Source: Bradyrhizobium sp. 4
GTDB lineage: Bacteria > Pseudomonadota > Alphaproteobacteria > Rhizobiales > Xanthobacteraceae
Length of the DNA: 64,000 bases
Reading direction: 5' to 3'
Assembly (NCBI RefSeq): GCF_023100905.1
Contig: NZ_CP064686.1
Span: forward strand, 3,658,001 to 3,722,000
The notes below the pieces were generated by a model, which did not search any database, was not told where the DNA came from, and saw only the letters and a program-made list of their open reading frames with translations. A program made the translations under genes and the position numbers. Positions 28,410 to 38,285 of the stretch are shown one piece after another. The first letter of the stretch is position 1, and each line of letters opens with the position of its first letter.

Positions 28410-28733
28410 ATGTCGCAATCCATGGCCTGGCTGATGCTGGTGATCGCCGGCGCACTTGATATCGGTTGGGCGATCTCGATGAAATATGCGGAGGGCTACA
28501 CGCGCGCTGGATGGAGCATCGTCTCGCTCGTGCTGCTCGCAGCCTTCGTTGTCCTGCTCGGGCGTGCCTTGAAGGTGCTCGAGGTCGGCGTCGCCTATTC
28601 GGTGTGGACCGGCATCGGCGCGGCCGGCACCTTCGTCATGGGCGTCGTGCTGTTCGGCGAGACCTTGAGCGCGATGAAACTAGCGGGCATCGCGCTCGTC
28701 TTGATGGGAATCGTCGCGCTCAAGCTGGCTTAA
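28410..28733 (+). CDS. SMR-family efflux protein (SugE/Gdx-like) with Asp at the essential Glu position
   Basis: 107 residues, four membrane helices, dual-topology SMR family, which exports quaternary ammonium compounds or guanidinium in exchange for protons. The ATG at 28410 follows the GST stop by ten bases. Helix 1 reads WLMLVIAGALDIGWAISMKY. In nearly all SMR proteins the residue at the D (Asp17) is the membrane-embedded Glu that binds both proton and cation; here it is Asp. The rest (YSVWTGIGAAGTFVMG, FGETLSAMKL) is standard for SugE/Gdx. In EmrE a Glu-to-Asp change keeps binding but lowers the pKa and turnover; whether that applies here is an inference. Confidence 0.88.
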   Translation: MSQSMAWLMLVIAGALDIGWAISMKYAEGYTRAGWSIVSLVLLAAFVVLLGRALKVLEVGVAYSVWTGIGAAGTFVMGVVLFGETLSAMKLAGIALVLMGIVALKLA

Positions 28734-28750
28734 AACCGAGCTTTAGTTTG

Positions 28751-28835
28751 GTAGCCCGGATGGAGCGAAGCGCAATCCGGGGCCTTGTCTCAGCAGATGG
28801 AGCTTCCCGGATTCGCTTCGCTCCATCCGGGCTAC
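28751..28835. repeat. Long inverted repeat (REP family 2), likely also terminator
   Basis: The 32-base left arm (28751-28782, starting GTAGCCCGGATGGAGCGAAG) and right arm (28806-28835, ending CTCCATCCGGGCTAC) are reverse complements over about 30 bases with a single-base difference, with 23 bases between them. It lies between the convergent SMR and hydrolase genes. This GTAGCCCGGATGGAGCG element is a well-known type of intergenic repeat in bacteria of this group. Confidence 0.85.
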
Positions 28836-28854
28836 AAGGCTCAGCGACGAGGCC

Positions 28855-29502
28855 TCAGCGCACGTTGGCGAGGCGCATGTCGAGATAGGCGGTGATGGTT
28901 TCCATCAGCGGCTCGAGCTTGGCGTCGAAGAAATGATTGGCGCCGGGGATGACCTGTTGGTCGATCACGATGCCCTTCTGCGTCTTCAGCTTTTCAACCA
29001 GCGTGTTGACGTCCTTGGGCGGCACCACCGCGTCCTTCTCGCCGTGCACGATGAGCCCAGAGGACGGGCAGGGCGCGAGGAACGAGAAGTCGTAGAGGTT
29101 GGCGGGCGGCGCGATCGAGATGAAGCCCTCGACCTCCGGACGGCGCATCAGCAGCTGCATGCCGATCCAGGCGCCGAAGGAGAAGCCGGCAACCCAGCAG
29201 GCGCGCGCTTCGGGATTGATGGTCTGCGCCCAGTCGAGCGCCGCGGCCGCGTCCGACAATTCGCCGGTGCCGTGGTCGAACGAGCCCTGGCTGCGGCCGA
29301 CGCCGCGGAAATTGAATCGCAGCACCGAGAAGCCACGATGCGCGAACGCATAGTAGCACTGGTAGATGATCTGGTGATTCATCGTGCCGTGGAACTGCGG
29401 ATGCGGGTGCAGGACCATCGCGATCGGCGCGTTCTTCTGCTTGGCCGGATGGTAGCGGCCTTCGAGACGGCCGGCGGGGCCGGTGAAAATAACTTCAGGC
29501 AT
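28855..29502 (-). CDS. Alpha/beta hydrolase (dienelactone hydrolase-like)
   Basis: 215 residues, cytoplasmic. ATG 29502 (MPEVIFTGPAGRLEG) is preferred to the upstream frame start at 29547 because AAGAGA lies six bases before it. Catalytic triad candidates: Ser in GFSFGAWIG (~113), Asp in GEKDAVVP (~160) and His in PGANHFFD (~188). HPHPQFHGTMNHQIIY and FNFRGVGRSQGSFDHG are the signature of a conserved alphaproteobacterial hydrolase group (related to YpbI-like/PF12697 or 'predicted hydrolase' COG2945). Substrate unknown. Confidence 0.87.
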   Translation of the reverse strand: MPEVIFTGPAGRLEGRYHPAKQKNAPIAMVLHPHPQFHGTMNHQIIYQCYYAFAHRGFSVLRFNFRGVGRSQGSFDHGTGELSDAAAALDWAQTINPEARACWVAGFSFGAWIGMQLLMRRPEVEGFISIAPPANLYDFSFLAPCPSSGLIVHGEKDAVVPPKDVNTLVEKLKTQKGIVIDQQVIPGANHFFDAKLEPLMETITAYLDMRLANVR

Positions 29503-29851
29503 GATGATCTCTTGATTGATCCCTTGAAGACGCTCTTCAACAATCAACCGATTGTGCGGACTTCGTCGGCTGCTGGGCCGATCAAGCCGCGAATGGAAGG
29601 GTGGAGCGGCGCCCTCGGATGATGCGCGAGCGGCGCGCGGCGAACTGACGCGCGCGTTCTAACATGAGGCGAGGGTCAAAAAGCAAGCATCTTGAACATC
29701 GCCCAATGAGCTCAAGAGCTTACCCGGTCATGCCAGTGTCGTGCCGACGGCTGCCGGGACCCAACCAGGTGACGGCCAGGATCGGTGGTGTGGCAACAAC
29801 CAATTGGAATCACGATTGTTTATCGTTTGTCGGGCGATCGCCGGTGGCGAT
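29503..29851. other. Intergenic stretch, nothing recognised
   Basis: 349 bp between the hydrolase start and the stop of the LytTR gene, both on the minus strand. It must hold the hydrolase promoter. Several short frames exist but none has a good RBS or family look. Confidence 0.4.
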
Positions 29852-30802
29852 TCACACCGGCTCGGTGCGATCTCCCAGGGAGGCGACCGCGGGCCGATAG
29901 CGGCGGCTGCCCCCAAGCGTCTGCCCATTGTCGAATGTGAGCTCGAAATCCCCTGACGGCTTGAAGTCCACGGCGCTCACCCGGTCGAGATTGGCGAGCC
30001 TGGTCCGGTGCACGCGCACGATGGCGAAGCGGGCGAGCTCGCTTTCGGTCGCGGCCAACGTGCCGCGGATCAGGTGCTGGATGCCGCTGGCGAGGTTGTA
30101 TTCGATGTAATTGCCGGCAGAGGCGACCCACAGGATGTCGCGCGGCACGACGCGAATGCGGCTGGTGCCGTCCCGGAGCCAGATCAGATCGGGGGACGAC
30201 TGCTCCAATGGAACGGCCGGGATGGGCATCGCCGCCCGCACGGCCTTCCGCAGCTCGCGCCGGCTTTCGAGCAGCCAGAGCGTTGCTCCGAGCAGCAAAG
30301 CGGTCACGGCATCCTTGCGGAACTCGTATAGGACCGCCGCCAACGAGAAATGGAAGTCGTAGGCACTTCCCGCGAGCCAGAGCAGGAATTTCCGGACCGC
30401 TACCATTCCGGTGATGTGGAGGGCCGAGAAGCCAAGCAAGGCGACCGCGGCGATTCCGATCCGAATTGCCAGCGGCCGTGTCTGGCGCATGCGCCGGACG
30501 GCCAGCACCAGGATCGGCACCAGCAGCAAGATGACGATGATGCTCGACAGCTCCCAGAACAGTCGCCGGCCAATGTCATAGCTGTCGCCACGCCAGGCGG
30601 CGTCCTGCGCGCCGGAGAGCGCATTGACGATCCCGATGGCGAGCGAGACGGCGGCGATGGCGGCGAACATCGTCCCGTCGCCACTGATCCCGCCGGGCCA
30701 ACCGCTCGTCCCGGACCCCGACGCCTCGTCCCCTCGCGCCCGGTCCTGATCCCAAACCGTCTCGACACGCTCCGTTTCGGGGGCATTTTGGCCGTCAGCC
30801 AT
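29852..30802 (-). CDS. Membrane-anchored LytTR-type transcriptional regulator
   Basis: 316 residues from ATG 30802 (MADGQNAPETE); a longer start at 30856 would overlap the divergent neighbour's start codon. About four hydrophobic helices (~42-62, 80-103, 113-144, 167-182: MFAAIAAVSLAIGIVNAL, LSSIIVILLLVPILVLAV, IGIAAVALLGFSALHIT, VTALLLGATLWLLES) precede a cytoplasmic LytTR DNA-binding domain (~205-312) with IRVVPRDILWVASAGNYIEY, FAIVRVHRTRLANLDRV and ELTFDNGQTLGGSRRYR. It is therefore a one-component membrane sensor. Divergent from an acyltransferase gene with a 44-bp shared region, so it probably controls that gene and itself. Signal unknown. Confidence 0.88.
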   Translation of the reverse strand: MADGQNAPETERVETVWDQDRARGDEASGSGTSGWPGGISGDGTMFAAIAAVSLAIGIVNALSGAQDAAWRGDSYDIGRRLFWELSSIIVILLLVPILVLAVRRMRQTRPLAIRIGIAAVALLGFSALHITGMVAVRKFLLWLAGSAYDFHFSLAAVLYEFRKDAVTALLLGATLWLLESRRELRKAVRAAMPIPAVPLEQSSPDLIWLRDGTSRIRVVPRDILWVASAGNYIEYNLASGIQHLIRGTLAATESELARFAIVRVHRTRLANLDRVSAVDFKPSGDFELTFDNGQTLGGSRRYRPAVASLGDRTEPV

Positions 30803-30846
30803 GGCCCAAAACCCGTGTTTGCCGTCCCGCCGAGGAGCAGAGAACC

Positions 30847-32040
30847 ATGTCAACACCGCAACAAATTTCGACTTCGGAACGACGCATCGATCTGGATTGG
30901 GTGCGGATTTTAGCGTTCGGGCTCTTGATCTTCTACCACGTCGGCATGCTCTACGTGTCCTGGGGGTTTCACATCAAGAGCGAGCACCGGCTGACTTGGC
31001 TCGAGCCCCTGATGCTGGTCATCAATCCCTGGCGGCTGTCGCTGTTGTTTCTGGTTTCCGGCGTCGCCACCCGTTTCATGCTGGGCAAGTACAACCTCGG
31101 TGCCTTCGTCCGCACGCGCTCGGCACGACTCCTGATCCCACTGATCTTTGGCATGTTCGTGATCGTGCCGCCGCAGTCCTACCTCCAGATCGTTGAGAGC
31201 CTCGGTTACCCCGCCGGCTTCGCCGATTTTTACGTCCGGCACTATCTGGCGTTCGGAGCGCAATTCTGCCCGAACCCCTGTATCGTGCTGCCGACCTGGA
31301 ACCATCTCTGGTTCGTAGTCTATCTATGGGTCTACACCGTCGCGCTGGCCGGCGTGCTCTGGCTGCGGCCCATGCTGGCCGATCGGCTCGGCCCGAGACT
31401 GGCTGTCCTCCTCACCGGACCCGGGCTGCTGGTCCTGCCGTGCCTTTTGTTCGCGGCCTGGCGCTTGTTCCTGTTTCCGGCCTTCCCGTCGACGCACGCG
31501 CTGTTCGGCGACTGGTACAACCATGCGGACCATGCGACCGCGTTCCTGATTGGCTTCCTGCTGGCGAAAGAGGGCGGTATCTGGCGCGATATCGAACGGC
31601 AGCGCTGGATTGCGCTCGCAGTTGCCGCAAGCCTGTTCGTCCTGTTCATTCTGCTTCGTGCCGGCCTGGCCGAGCCATCGCCGATGCTGAGATGGTTCGC
31701 GAGCTCGGCCTATGGCTGCTACCAATGGCTGGCGATGGCGGCGGTGCTCGGCTTTGCGCGACGCCACCTGACGGCCGACGGCCCCGTGCGCCGCTATCTG
31801 ACCGATGCGATCTTTCCCTATTACATCGTGCATCAGACCGCGATCATCATGATCGCGCACGCATTGCAGGGCAGCGGGCTATCAGCCGGAAGCGAAGCCG
31901 CCATCGTAATATCAGGCACCGCGCTCACTTGCCTCGTCGCCTACGAGATCGCGCGTCGGATCGCCTGGCTACGGCCACTGTTTGGCCTCCGGACAGAGGT
32001 CCGATCCTCGGCCGGAATTGCGCAGCAACAGCCGGCCTGA
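30847..32040 (+). CDS. Acyltransferase_3 family membrane protein (OpgC-like)
   Basis: 397 residues, about ten hydrophobic helices. The N-terminus is the family signature: RRIDLDWVRILAFGLLIFYH with the conserved R..LDWlR and catalytic His, then HIKSEHRLTWLEPLMLVINPW and FLVSGVATRFML. WNHLWFVVYLWVYT and FPYYIVHQTAIIMIAH are further hallmarks. These enzymes move acyl groups (acetyl, succinyl) across or at the inner membrane onto surface glycans or glucans; the acceptor here is unknown. RBS GAGGAGCAGAGAACC before ATG. Paired with the divergent LytTR regulator. Confidence 0.9.
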   Translation: MSTPQQISTSERRIDLDWVRILAFGLLIFYHVGMLYVSWGFHIKSEHRLTWLEPLMLVINPWRLSLLFLVSGVATRFMLGKYNLGAFVRTRSARLLIPLIFGMFVIVPPQSYLQIVESLGYPAGFADFYVRHYLAFGAQFCPNPCIVLPTWNHLWFVVYLWVYTVALAGVLWLRPMLADRLGPRLAVLLTGPGLLVLPCLLFAAWRLFLFPAFPSTHALFGDWYNHADHATAFLIGFLLAKEGGIWRDIERQRWIALAVAASLFVLFILLRAGLAEPSPMLRWFASSAYGCYQWLAMAAVLGFARRHLTADGPVRRYLTDAIFPYYIVHQTAIIMIAHALQGSGLSAGSEAAIVISGTALTCLVAYEIARRIAWLRPLFGLRTEVRSSAGIAQQQPA

Positions 32041-32091
32041 TGTGCGGCGGCTGCCGATTGGCGCGAGGGTAAAAGATGCTAAGAGGGCGCC

Positions 32092-33231
32092 ATGCCGAGC
32101 CGCGTCTATCTCGACTGGAATGCGACCACGCCGCTGCGCGCCGAGGCGCGCGCAGCGATGCTGGCCGCCTACGAGCTGATCGGCAATCCGTCCTCGGTTC
32201 ACGCCGAGGGGCGCGAGGCGCGACGGCTTGTCGAGGGGGCGCGGGCCGTCCTTGCGACCGCAGTAGGCGCGCTGCCGCGGAACGTCGTCTTCACCTCCAC
32301 CGGAACCGAAGCCAACGCGCTGGCGCTGTCGCCGGGCCTGCGGGGGCCGTCGGGAGGGCCTGTCGAGCGGCTTCTGGTCTCGGCCGTCGAGCATGCTTCG
32401 GTAATGGCAGGCGGCCGGTTCCCGGCGGATGAGATCGGTCAGATCAGGGTCACACGCTCCGGCGTGATCGACCTCGATCATTTAGAGGCGCTGCTCAGCG
32501 ATGGCCCGCCGGCGTTGGTCTCCGTCATGGCCGCCAATAATGAGACGGGCGCGCTGCAGCCGGTCACTGACGTCGCGGGAATCGTTCACGGGGCCGGCGG
32601 CCTCCTGCACGTCGATGCAATCCAGGCGCTTGGAAAAATCCCTTTTGATATCAAGGTGATCGGCGCGGACCTTGCGACCTTTTCTGCGCACAAGATCGGC
32701 GGCCCCAAGGGGGTCGGCGCGCTGGTCGTGGCCGACGGCGTGGCCGGACTTGCGCCGGTGCTGCGGGGCGGCGGGCAGGAGCTGAACCGGCGCGCCGGAA
32801 CCGAGAATGTCGCCGGCATTGCCGGCTTCGGGGCATCCGTGCGGGTTGCCCTTCAGGCTTTGCCGGAAGATGCGGAGCGCATGGCAACCCTCAGAGATCG
32901 CTTGGAAAATGGCATTCGCTCCATGGCCGGCGCCACGGTCTTCTCAGACGACGTCAAGCGGTTGCCAAATACCGTTCTTTTCACGGCTCCCGGCTTGAAA
33001 GCCGAGACCGCGGTGATTGGCTTCGACCTCGAGGGCGTCGCCGTGTCCTCGGGCTCTGCCTGTTCCTCGGGCAAGGTGCAGCCGTCCCACGTGCTGTCGG
33101 CGATGGGGTATGATCCCACCGTCGCGCAGGGAGCGGTGCGTCTAAGTCTGGGCTGGTCCACGGAGCCGGATGACATCAACAGGGCGTTAGAGGCTTGGCG
33201 AAAGCTCGGTAATACCCTACTTAAGGGATAA
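32092..33231 (+). CDS. Cysteine desulfurase, group I (IscS/NifS-like), first gene of the SUF operon
   Basis: PLP enzyme taking sulfur from cysteine for Fe-S clusters. 379 residues. VYLDWNATTPLRAEARAAML begins the aminotransferase V fold; the PLP-binding Lys is in TFSAHKIGGPKGVG; the persulfide Cys loop is SSGSACSSGKVQPSHVL, the long mobile loop of group I enzymes, which donate sulfur directly. GNPSSVHAEGREARR matches IscS/NifS. In alphaproteobacteria a gene like this often precedes sufB and is then called sufS2 or iscS. A second, group II desulfurase (SufS) follows downstream. ATG 32092 has only a weak RBS. Confidence 0.93.
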   Translation: MPSRVYLDWNATTPLRAEARAAMLAAYELIGNPSSVHAEGREARRLVEGARAVLATAVGALPRNVVFTSTGTEANALALSPGLRGPSGGPVERLLVSAVEHASVMAGGRFPADEIGQIRVTRSGVIDLDHLEALLSDGPPALVSVMAANNETGALQPVTDVAGIVHGAGGLLHVDAIQALGKIPFDIKVIGADLATFSAHKIGGPKGVGALVVADGVAGLAPVLRGGGQELNRRAGTENVAGIAGFGASVRVALQALPEDAERMATLRDRLENGIRSMAGATVFSDDVKRLPNTVLFTAPGLKAETAVIGFDLEGVAVSSGSACSSGKVQPSHVLSAMGYDPTVAQGAVRLSLGWSTEPDDINRALEAWRKLGNTLLKG

Positions 33232-33234
33232 GCG

Positions 33235-33327
33235 ATGAAACACGGCTTGAACGGTTCTAAGCGCGTGCGTCCCGCCAAGAAACATCGTAATAGTCGTCCG
33301 AGTTTGATGATCCACCGCGGTCCTTGA
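33235..33327 (+). CDS. Possible 30-residue basic peptide between cysteine desulfurase and sufB
   Basis: ATG 33235, three bases after the desulfurase stop, opens a 30-codon frame (MKHGLNGSKRVRPAKKHRNS..., ending MIHRGP) with an AAGGGA seven bases upstream. It is very basic and has no hydrophobic part. It could be a leader peptide or a chance frame; the same bases carry an Irr/ICE-like motif. No family recognised. Confidence 0.25.
   Translation: MKHGLNGSKRVRPAKKHRNSRPSLMIHRGP
33245..33261. promoter_or_regulatory. Weak Irr (ICE)-like motif upstream of sufB
   Basis: GCTTGAA-CGG-TTCTAAG resembles the iron control element described for Irr in Bradyrhizobium (TTTAGAA-N3-TTCTAAA as I recall it): the right half matches 6 of 7, the left half 4 of 7. 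It sits about 90 bp before sufB. Regulation of suf genes by Irr is known in rhizobia, so the place is right, but the match is poor and may be chance. Confidence 0.25.
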
Positions 33328-33347
33328 AACCGCGAGCGGAGGATAGA

Positions 33348-34844
<1,497 letters not shown>

Positions 34845-34850
34845 CGCCGG

Positions 34851-34956
34851 CCTCATCCTGAGGAGGCCACGTAAGCGGCCGTCTCGAAGGATGGATACGG
34901 AAAGATTGTTGGCCTCAATCCTTCGAGACGCGCCTGCGGCGCTCCTCAGGTTGAGG
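34851..34956. repeat. Inverted repeat (REP family 3) inside the suf operon
   Basis: The left part (CCTCATCCTGAGGAGG...CGTCTCGAAGGATG, 34851-34893) and the right part (AATCCTTCGAGACGCGC...CTCCTCAGG, then TTGAGG, 34917-34956) are imperfect reverse complements of about 40 bases. It separates sufB from sufC and would form a strong hairpin in the operon mRNA. This CGTCTCGAAGGATG repeat is widespread between genes in Bradyrhizobium. Confidence 0.8.
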
Positions 34957-34975
34957 AGATAGATGGAAACAAGAT

Positions 34976-35725
34976 ATGGCTTTGCTCGAAGTGAAAGACC
35001 TGAAGGTTCGTGTCGAGGAGCGTGAGATCCTCCATGGGCTGACGCTGACCGTGAACGAGGGCGAGATCCACGCGATCATGGGGCCGAACGGCTCCGGCAA
35101 GTCGACCCTGTCCCACGTCATCGCCGGCAAGCCTGGTTACGAGGTCACCGCCGGCGAGATCCTGTTCAAGGGCGAAGACCTGCTCGCGATGGCCCCGAAC
35201 GAGCGCGCCGCCAAGGGCGTGTTCCTGGCGTTTCAGTATCCGGTCGAGATTCCCGGCGTCTCCACCATGAATTTCCTGCGCACCGCGCTGAACGCGCAGC
35301 GCAAGGCGCGCGGCGAGAGCGAATATTCGACGCCGGACTTTTTGAAGAAAGTCCGCGACGTCTCGAAGTCGTTGAACATCCCGCAGGACATGCTCAAGCG
35401 CGGCGTCAATGTCGGCTTCTCCGGCGGCGAGAAGAAGCGCAACGAGGTGCTGCAGATGGCGCTGTTCGAGCCGAGCCTGTGCATCCTCGACGAGATGGAT
35501 TCCGGCCTCGACATCGACGCGCTGCGCATCGCAGCCGACGGCGTCAACGCGCTGCATTCGCCCAAGCGCGCGATGGTCGTCATCACCCACTATCAGCGGC
35601 TGCTCAACTACATCGTGCCTGACGTCGTGCACGTGATGTCGAAGGGCCGTGTCGTGAAGAGCGGTGCCAAGGACCTGGCGCTGGAGCTGGAGTCGTCCGG
35701 CTACGCCCAGTACGAGGACGCGTAA
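34976..35725 (+). CDS. sufC: Fe-S cluster assembly ATPase SufC
   Basis: ABC-type ATPase that drives the SufBCD scaffold. 249 residues. Walker A is GPNGSGKSTLSHVIAG, Q-loop AFQYPVEIPGVS, ABC signature FSGGEKKRNEVLQM, Walker B CILDEMDSGLDIDALRI (DEMDSG instead of the usual DEPTSG, normal for SufC), and the switch His in VVITHYQRLL. Start ATG 34976 follows a REP hairpin, which may affect message stability here. Confidence 0.97.
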   Translation: MALLEVKDLKVRVEEREILHGLTLTVNEGEIHAIMGPNGSGKSTLSHVIAGKPGYEVTAGEILFKGEDLLAMAPNERAAKGVFLAFQYPVEIPGVSTMNFLRTALNAQRKARGESEYSTPDFLKKVRDVSKSLNIPQDMLKRGVNVGFSGGEKKRNEVLQMALFEPSLCILDEMDSGLDIDALRIAADGVNALHSPKRAMVVITHYQRLLNYIVPDVVHVMSKGRVVKSGAKDLALELESSGYAQYEDA

Positions 35726-35736
35726 GGAATTTTGCG

Positions 35737-37041
35737 ATGAACGTTGCTGTGGCAAAGACCGGAAACGGCCGCGCGGTGAGCGATCTGTTCGCCAGCGCCG
35801 AAGGCCGTCTGCCGGGTTCGCCTTCCGTGATCGCCGTGCGCCGCGAGGCGTTCGAGACCTATGAGCGTCTCGGCCTGCCGCACCGCCGGATCGAGGAATG
35901 GAAATACACCGATCTGCGCGCGCTGGTCGGCGAGGTGCTGCCGCTTGCGGCTGCACCCGATGCGGCTGCGTTGAAGCGCGCCGCGGACGCCGTGAAAGCG
36001 CACGCGATCGCGGGCGCCCGCAAGCTGGTGCTGGTCGACGGCGTGTTCGCTGCCGACCTCTCCGACCTCAAGGCGCTGGCCTCCGAGGTGAGCGTTAAGA
36101 CCTTGCGGGAGACGCTGGACAAAGATTCCGGTCTGTTGAAGACCGCGGCAACCGATGCGGTGATCGCGCTGAACGCGGCGATGGCCACCGACGGTGTCGT
36201 GCTTGATATCGCCGACGGCGTGCAGCTCTCCGCGCCGATCCAGATCATCCACATCGCGATCTCGTCTTCCGCGTCGACGTTCACCCGCTCGCAGGTCGCG
36301 GTCGGGAAGGGCGCTCGTGCCACCATCATCGAGAGCTTCGTCGCGGCCGGCGCCAAGGCTTACCAGGTCAGCGATGCCGTCATCCTCTCGGTCGGCGACA
36401 ACGCCGACGTCGCGCATATCCGCCTGATGGATGATTCGCCGGATGCGGTGAACATCACCTCGCAGTTCGTCGCGATCGGTGCGAACACGAAGTTCAATTT
36501 CTTCAACATGACCACCGGTGCTGCGGTCAGCCGTCTGCAGGGCTTCATCACGCTGGCGGGTGAGGGCAGTGAGCTCTCCGTCAACGGCGTGAACCTGTTG
36601 CAGAAGACCGAACATGGCGACACCACGCTGGTGGTCGACCACGCCGTGCCGAATTGTGTGAGCCGCGAGGTCTTCCGCGCCGTGATCGACGACCGTGCGC
36701 ATTCGGTGTTCCAGGGCCGCATCATCGTTCGTCCCGATGCACAGAAGACCGACGGCAAGATGATGATCCGCGCGCTGCTGCTCTCGGACGAAGCGGAAGC
36801 CGACAACAAGCCCGAGCTCGAGATCTTTGCTGACGACGTCTCCTGCGGTCACGGCGCCACCGCCGGCGCGCTCGACGACAGCCTCCTGTTCTACCTGAAG
36901 GCGCGCGGCCTGCCCGAGAAGCAGGCCCAGGCGCTGCTGATCCAGGCTTTCGTCGGCGAGGCGATCGAGCAGATCGCCGACGATGATCTGCGCGAGCACG
37001 TGATCGGCATTGCCGAGCGCTGGCTGGAGCGGCGCCAATGA
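35737..37041 (+). CDS. sufD: Fe-S cluster assembly protein SufD
   Basis: Partner of SufB in the scaffold. 434 residues, 11 bp after sufC. RRIEEWKYTDLRALVGEVLP is the conserved N-terminal tryptophan motif of SufD, and the beta-helix ends with SCGHGATAGALDDSLLFYLKARG, which carries the conserved His (SCxHGAT) used in cluster assembly. The C-terminus EAIEQIADDDLREHV.. is typical. Its stop overlaps the sufS start (ATGA), so the two are coupled. Confidence 0.95.
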   Translation: MNVAVAKTGNGRAVSDLFASAEGRLPGSPSVIAVRREAFETYERLGLPHRRIEEWKYTDLRALVGEVLPLAAAPDAAALKRAADAVKAHAIAGARKLVLVDGVFAADLSDLKALASEVSVKTLRETLDKDSGLLKTAATDAVIALNAAMATDGVVLDIADGVQLSAPIQIIHIAISSSASTFTRSQVAVGKGARATIIESFVAAGAKAYQVSDAVILSVGDNADVAHIRLMDDSPDAVNITSQFVAIGANTKFNFFNMTTGAAVSRLQGFITLAGEGSELSVNGVNLLQKTEHGDTTLVVDHAVPNCVSREVFRAVIDDRAHSVFQGRIIVRPDAQKTDGKMMIRALLLSDEAEADNKPELEIFADDVSCGHGATAGALDDSLLFYLKARGLPEKQAQALLIQAFVGEAIEQIADDDLREHVIGIAERWLERRQ

Positions 37042-38285
37042 GCACGCATCCGGCAGTCAAGAACGGTTCTTACGACGTCGCGCGCGTGCGCCAGGATTTT
37101 CCGGCGCTGGCCATGCAGATCTATGGCAAGCCGCTGGTCTATCTCGATAACGCGGCTTCCGCGCAGAAGCCGAGCGTCGTGCTCGACCGCATGACGCAGG
37201 CCTACACCTCCGAATACGCCAACGTGCACCGCGGCCTGCATTATCTCGCCAACGCCGCGACCGAGGCCTATGAGGGCGGCCGCACCAAGGTGGCGCAGTT
37301 CATCAACGCTGCCCGGACCGAGGAAGTGATCTTCACCCGCAATGCGACCGAGGCAATCAATCTCGTCGCCTCGTCCTGGGGTGAACCGAACATCAAAGAA
37401 GGCGACGAGATCGTCATCTCGATCATGGAGCACCACTCCAACATCGTGCCCTGGCATTTCCTCAGGGAACGCCATGGTGCCGTGATCAAATGGGCGCCGG
37501 TCGACGACGAGGGCAATTTCCTCATCGAGGAATTCGAGAAGCTCCTGACATCGAAGACCAAGCTGGTCGCGATCACGCAGATGTCGAATGCGCTCGGCAC
37601 CATCGTTCCGGTCAAGGACGTCGTGAAGATCGCCCACGCCCGCGGCATCCCCGTGCTGGTCGACGGCAGCCAGGGCGCCGTGCATCTGCCCGTCGATGTC
37701 CAGGACCTCGGCTGCGACTTCTACGTCTTCACCGGCCACAAGGTCTACGGTCCGACCGGCATCGGCGTGCTCTGGGCCAAGTACGACCACCTCGTCGCGA
37801 TGCGTCCGTTCAACGGCGGCGGTGAGATGATTCGCGAAGTCTCGCGCGACATCGTCACCTATGGCGATCCCCCGCACAAATTCGAGGCCGGCACGCCGGC
37901 GATCGTCGAGGCCGTCGGGCTTGGCGCCGCCATCGACTACGTCAATTCGATCGGCAAGGAGCGTATCGCCGCGCACGAGCACGATCTCGTCACCTACGCC
38001 CAGGACAAGCTGCGCGAGATCAACTCGCTGCGGCTGATCGGCACGGCACAGGGCAAGGGCCCGGTGATCTCTTTTGAGCTCAAGGGCGCCCACGCCCATG
38101 ACGTCGCCACCGTGATCGACCGCCAGGGCATCGCGGTGCGCGCCGGCACCCATTGCGTGATGCCGCTTTTAGAGCGGTTCAACGTCACAGCCACATGCCG
38201 GGCGTCGTTCGGCATGTATAATACGCGGGAAGAAGTCGATCATCTGGCACAGGCGCTGTTGAAGGCGCGGGATTTGTTCGCATGA
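37038..38285 (+). CDS. sufS: Cysteine desulfurase SufS, group II
   Basis: PLP-dependent sulfur donor for the SUF scaffold. 415 residues. FPALAMQIYGKPLVYLDNAA, ANVHRGLHYLANAATEAYEG and ARTEEVIFTRNATEAINLVA are group II hallmarks; the PLP Lys is in FTGHKVYGPTGIGVLW and the active Cys in RAGTHCVMPLLERF. The short, structured Cys loop of group II needs a sulfur-transfer partner such as SufE or SufU; neither is seen in this window. Overlaps both neighbours by four bases. Confidence 0.96.
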   Translation: MSTHPAVKNGSYDVARVRQDFPALAMQIYGKPLVYLDNAASAQKPSVVLDRMTQAYTSEYANVHRGLHYLANAATEAYEGGRTKVAQFINAARTEEVIFTRNATEAINLVASSWGEPNIKEGDEIVISIMEHHSNIVPWHFLRERHGAVIKWAPVDDEGNFLIEEFEKLLTSKTKLVAITQMSNALGTIVPVKDVVKIAHARGIPVLVDGSQGAVHLPVDVQDLGCDFYVFTGHKVYGPTGIGVLWAKYDHLVAMRPFNGGGEMIREVSRDIVTYGDPPHKFEAGTPAIVEAVGLGAAIDYVNSIGKERIAAHEHDLVTYAQDKLREINSLRLIGTAQGKGPVISFELKGAHAHDVATVIDRQGIAVRAGTHCVMPLLERFNVTATCRASFGMYNTREEVDHLAQALLKARDLFA

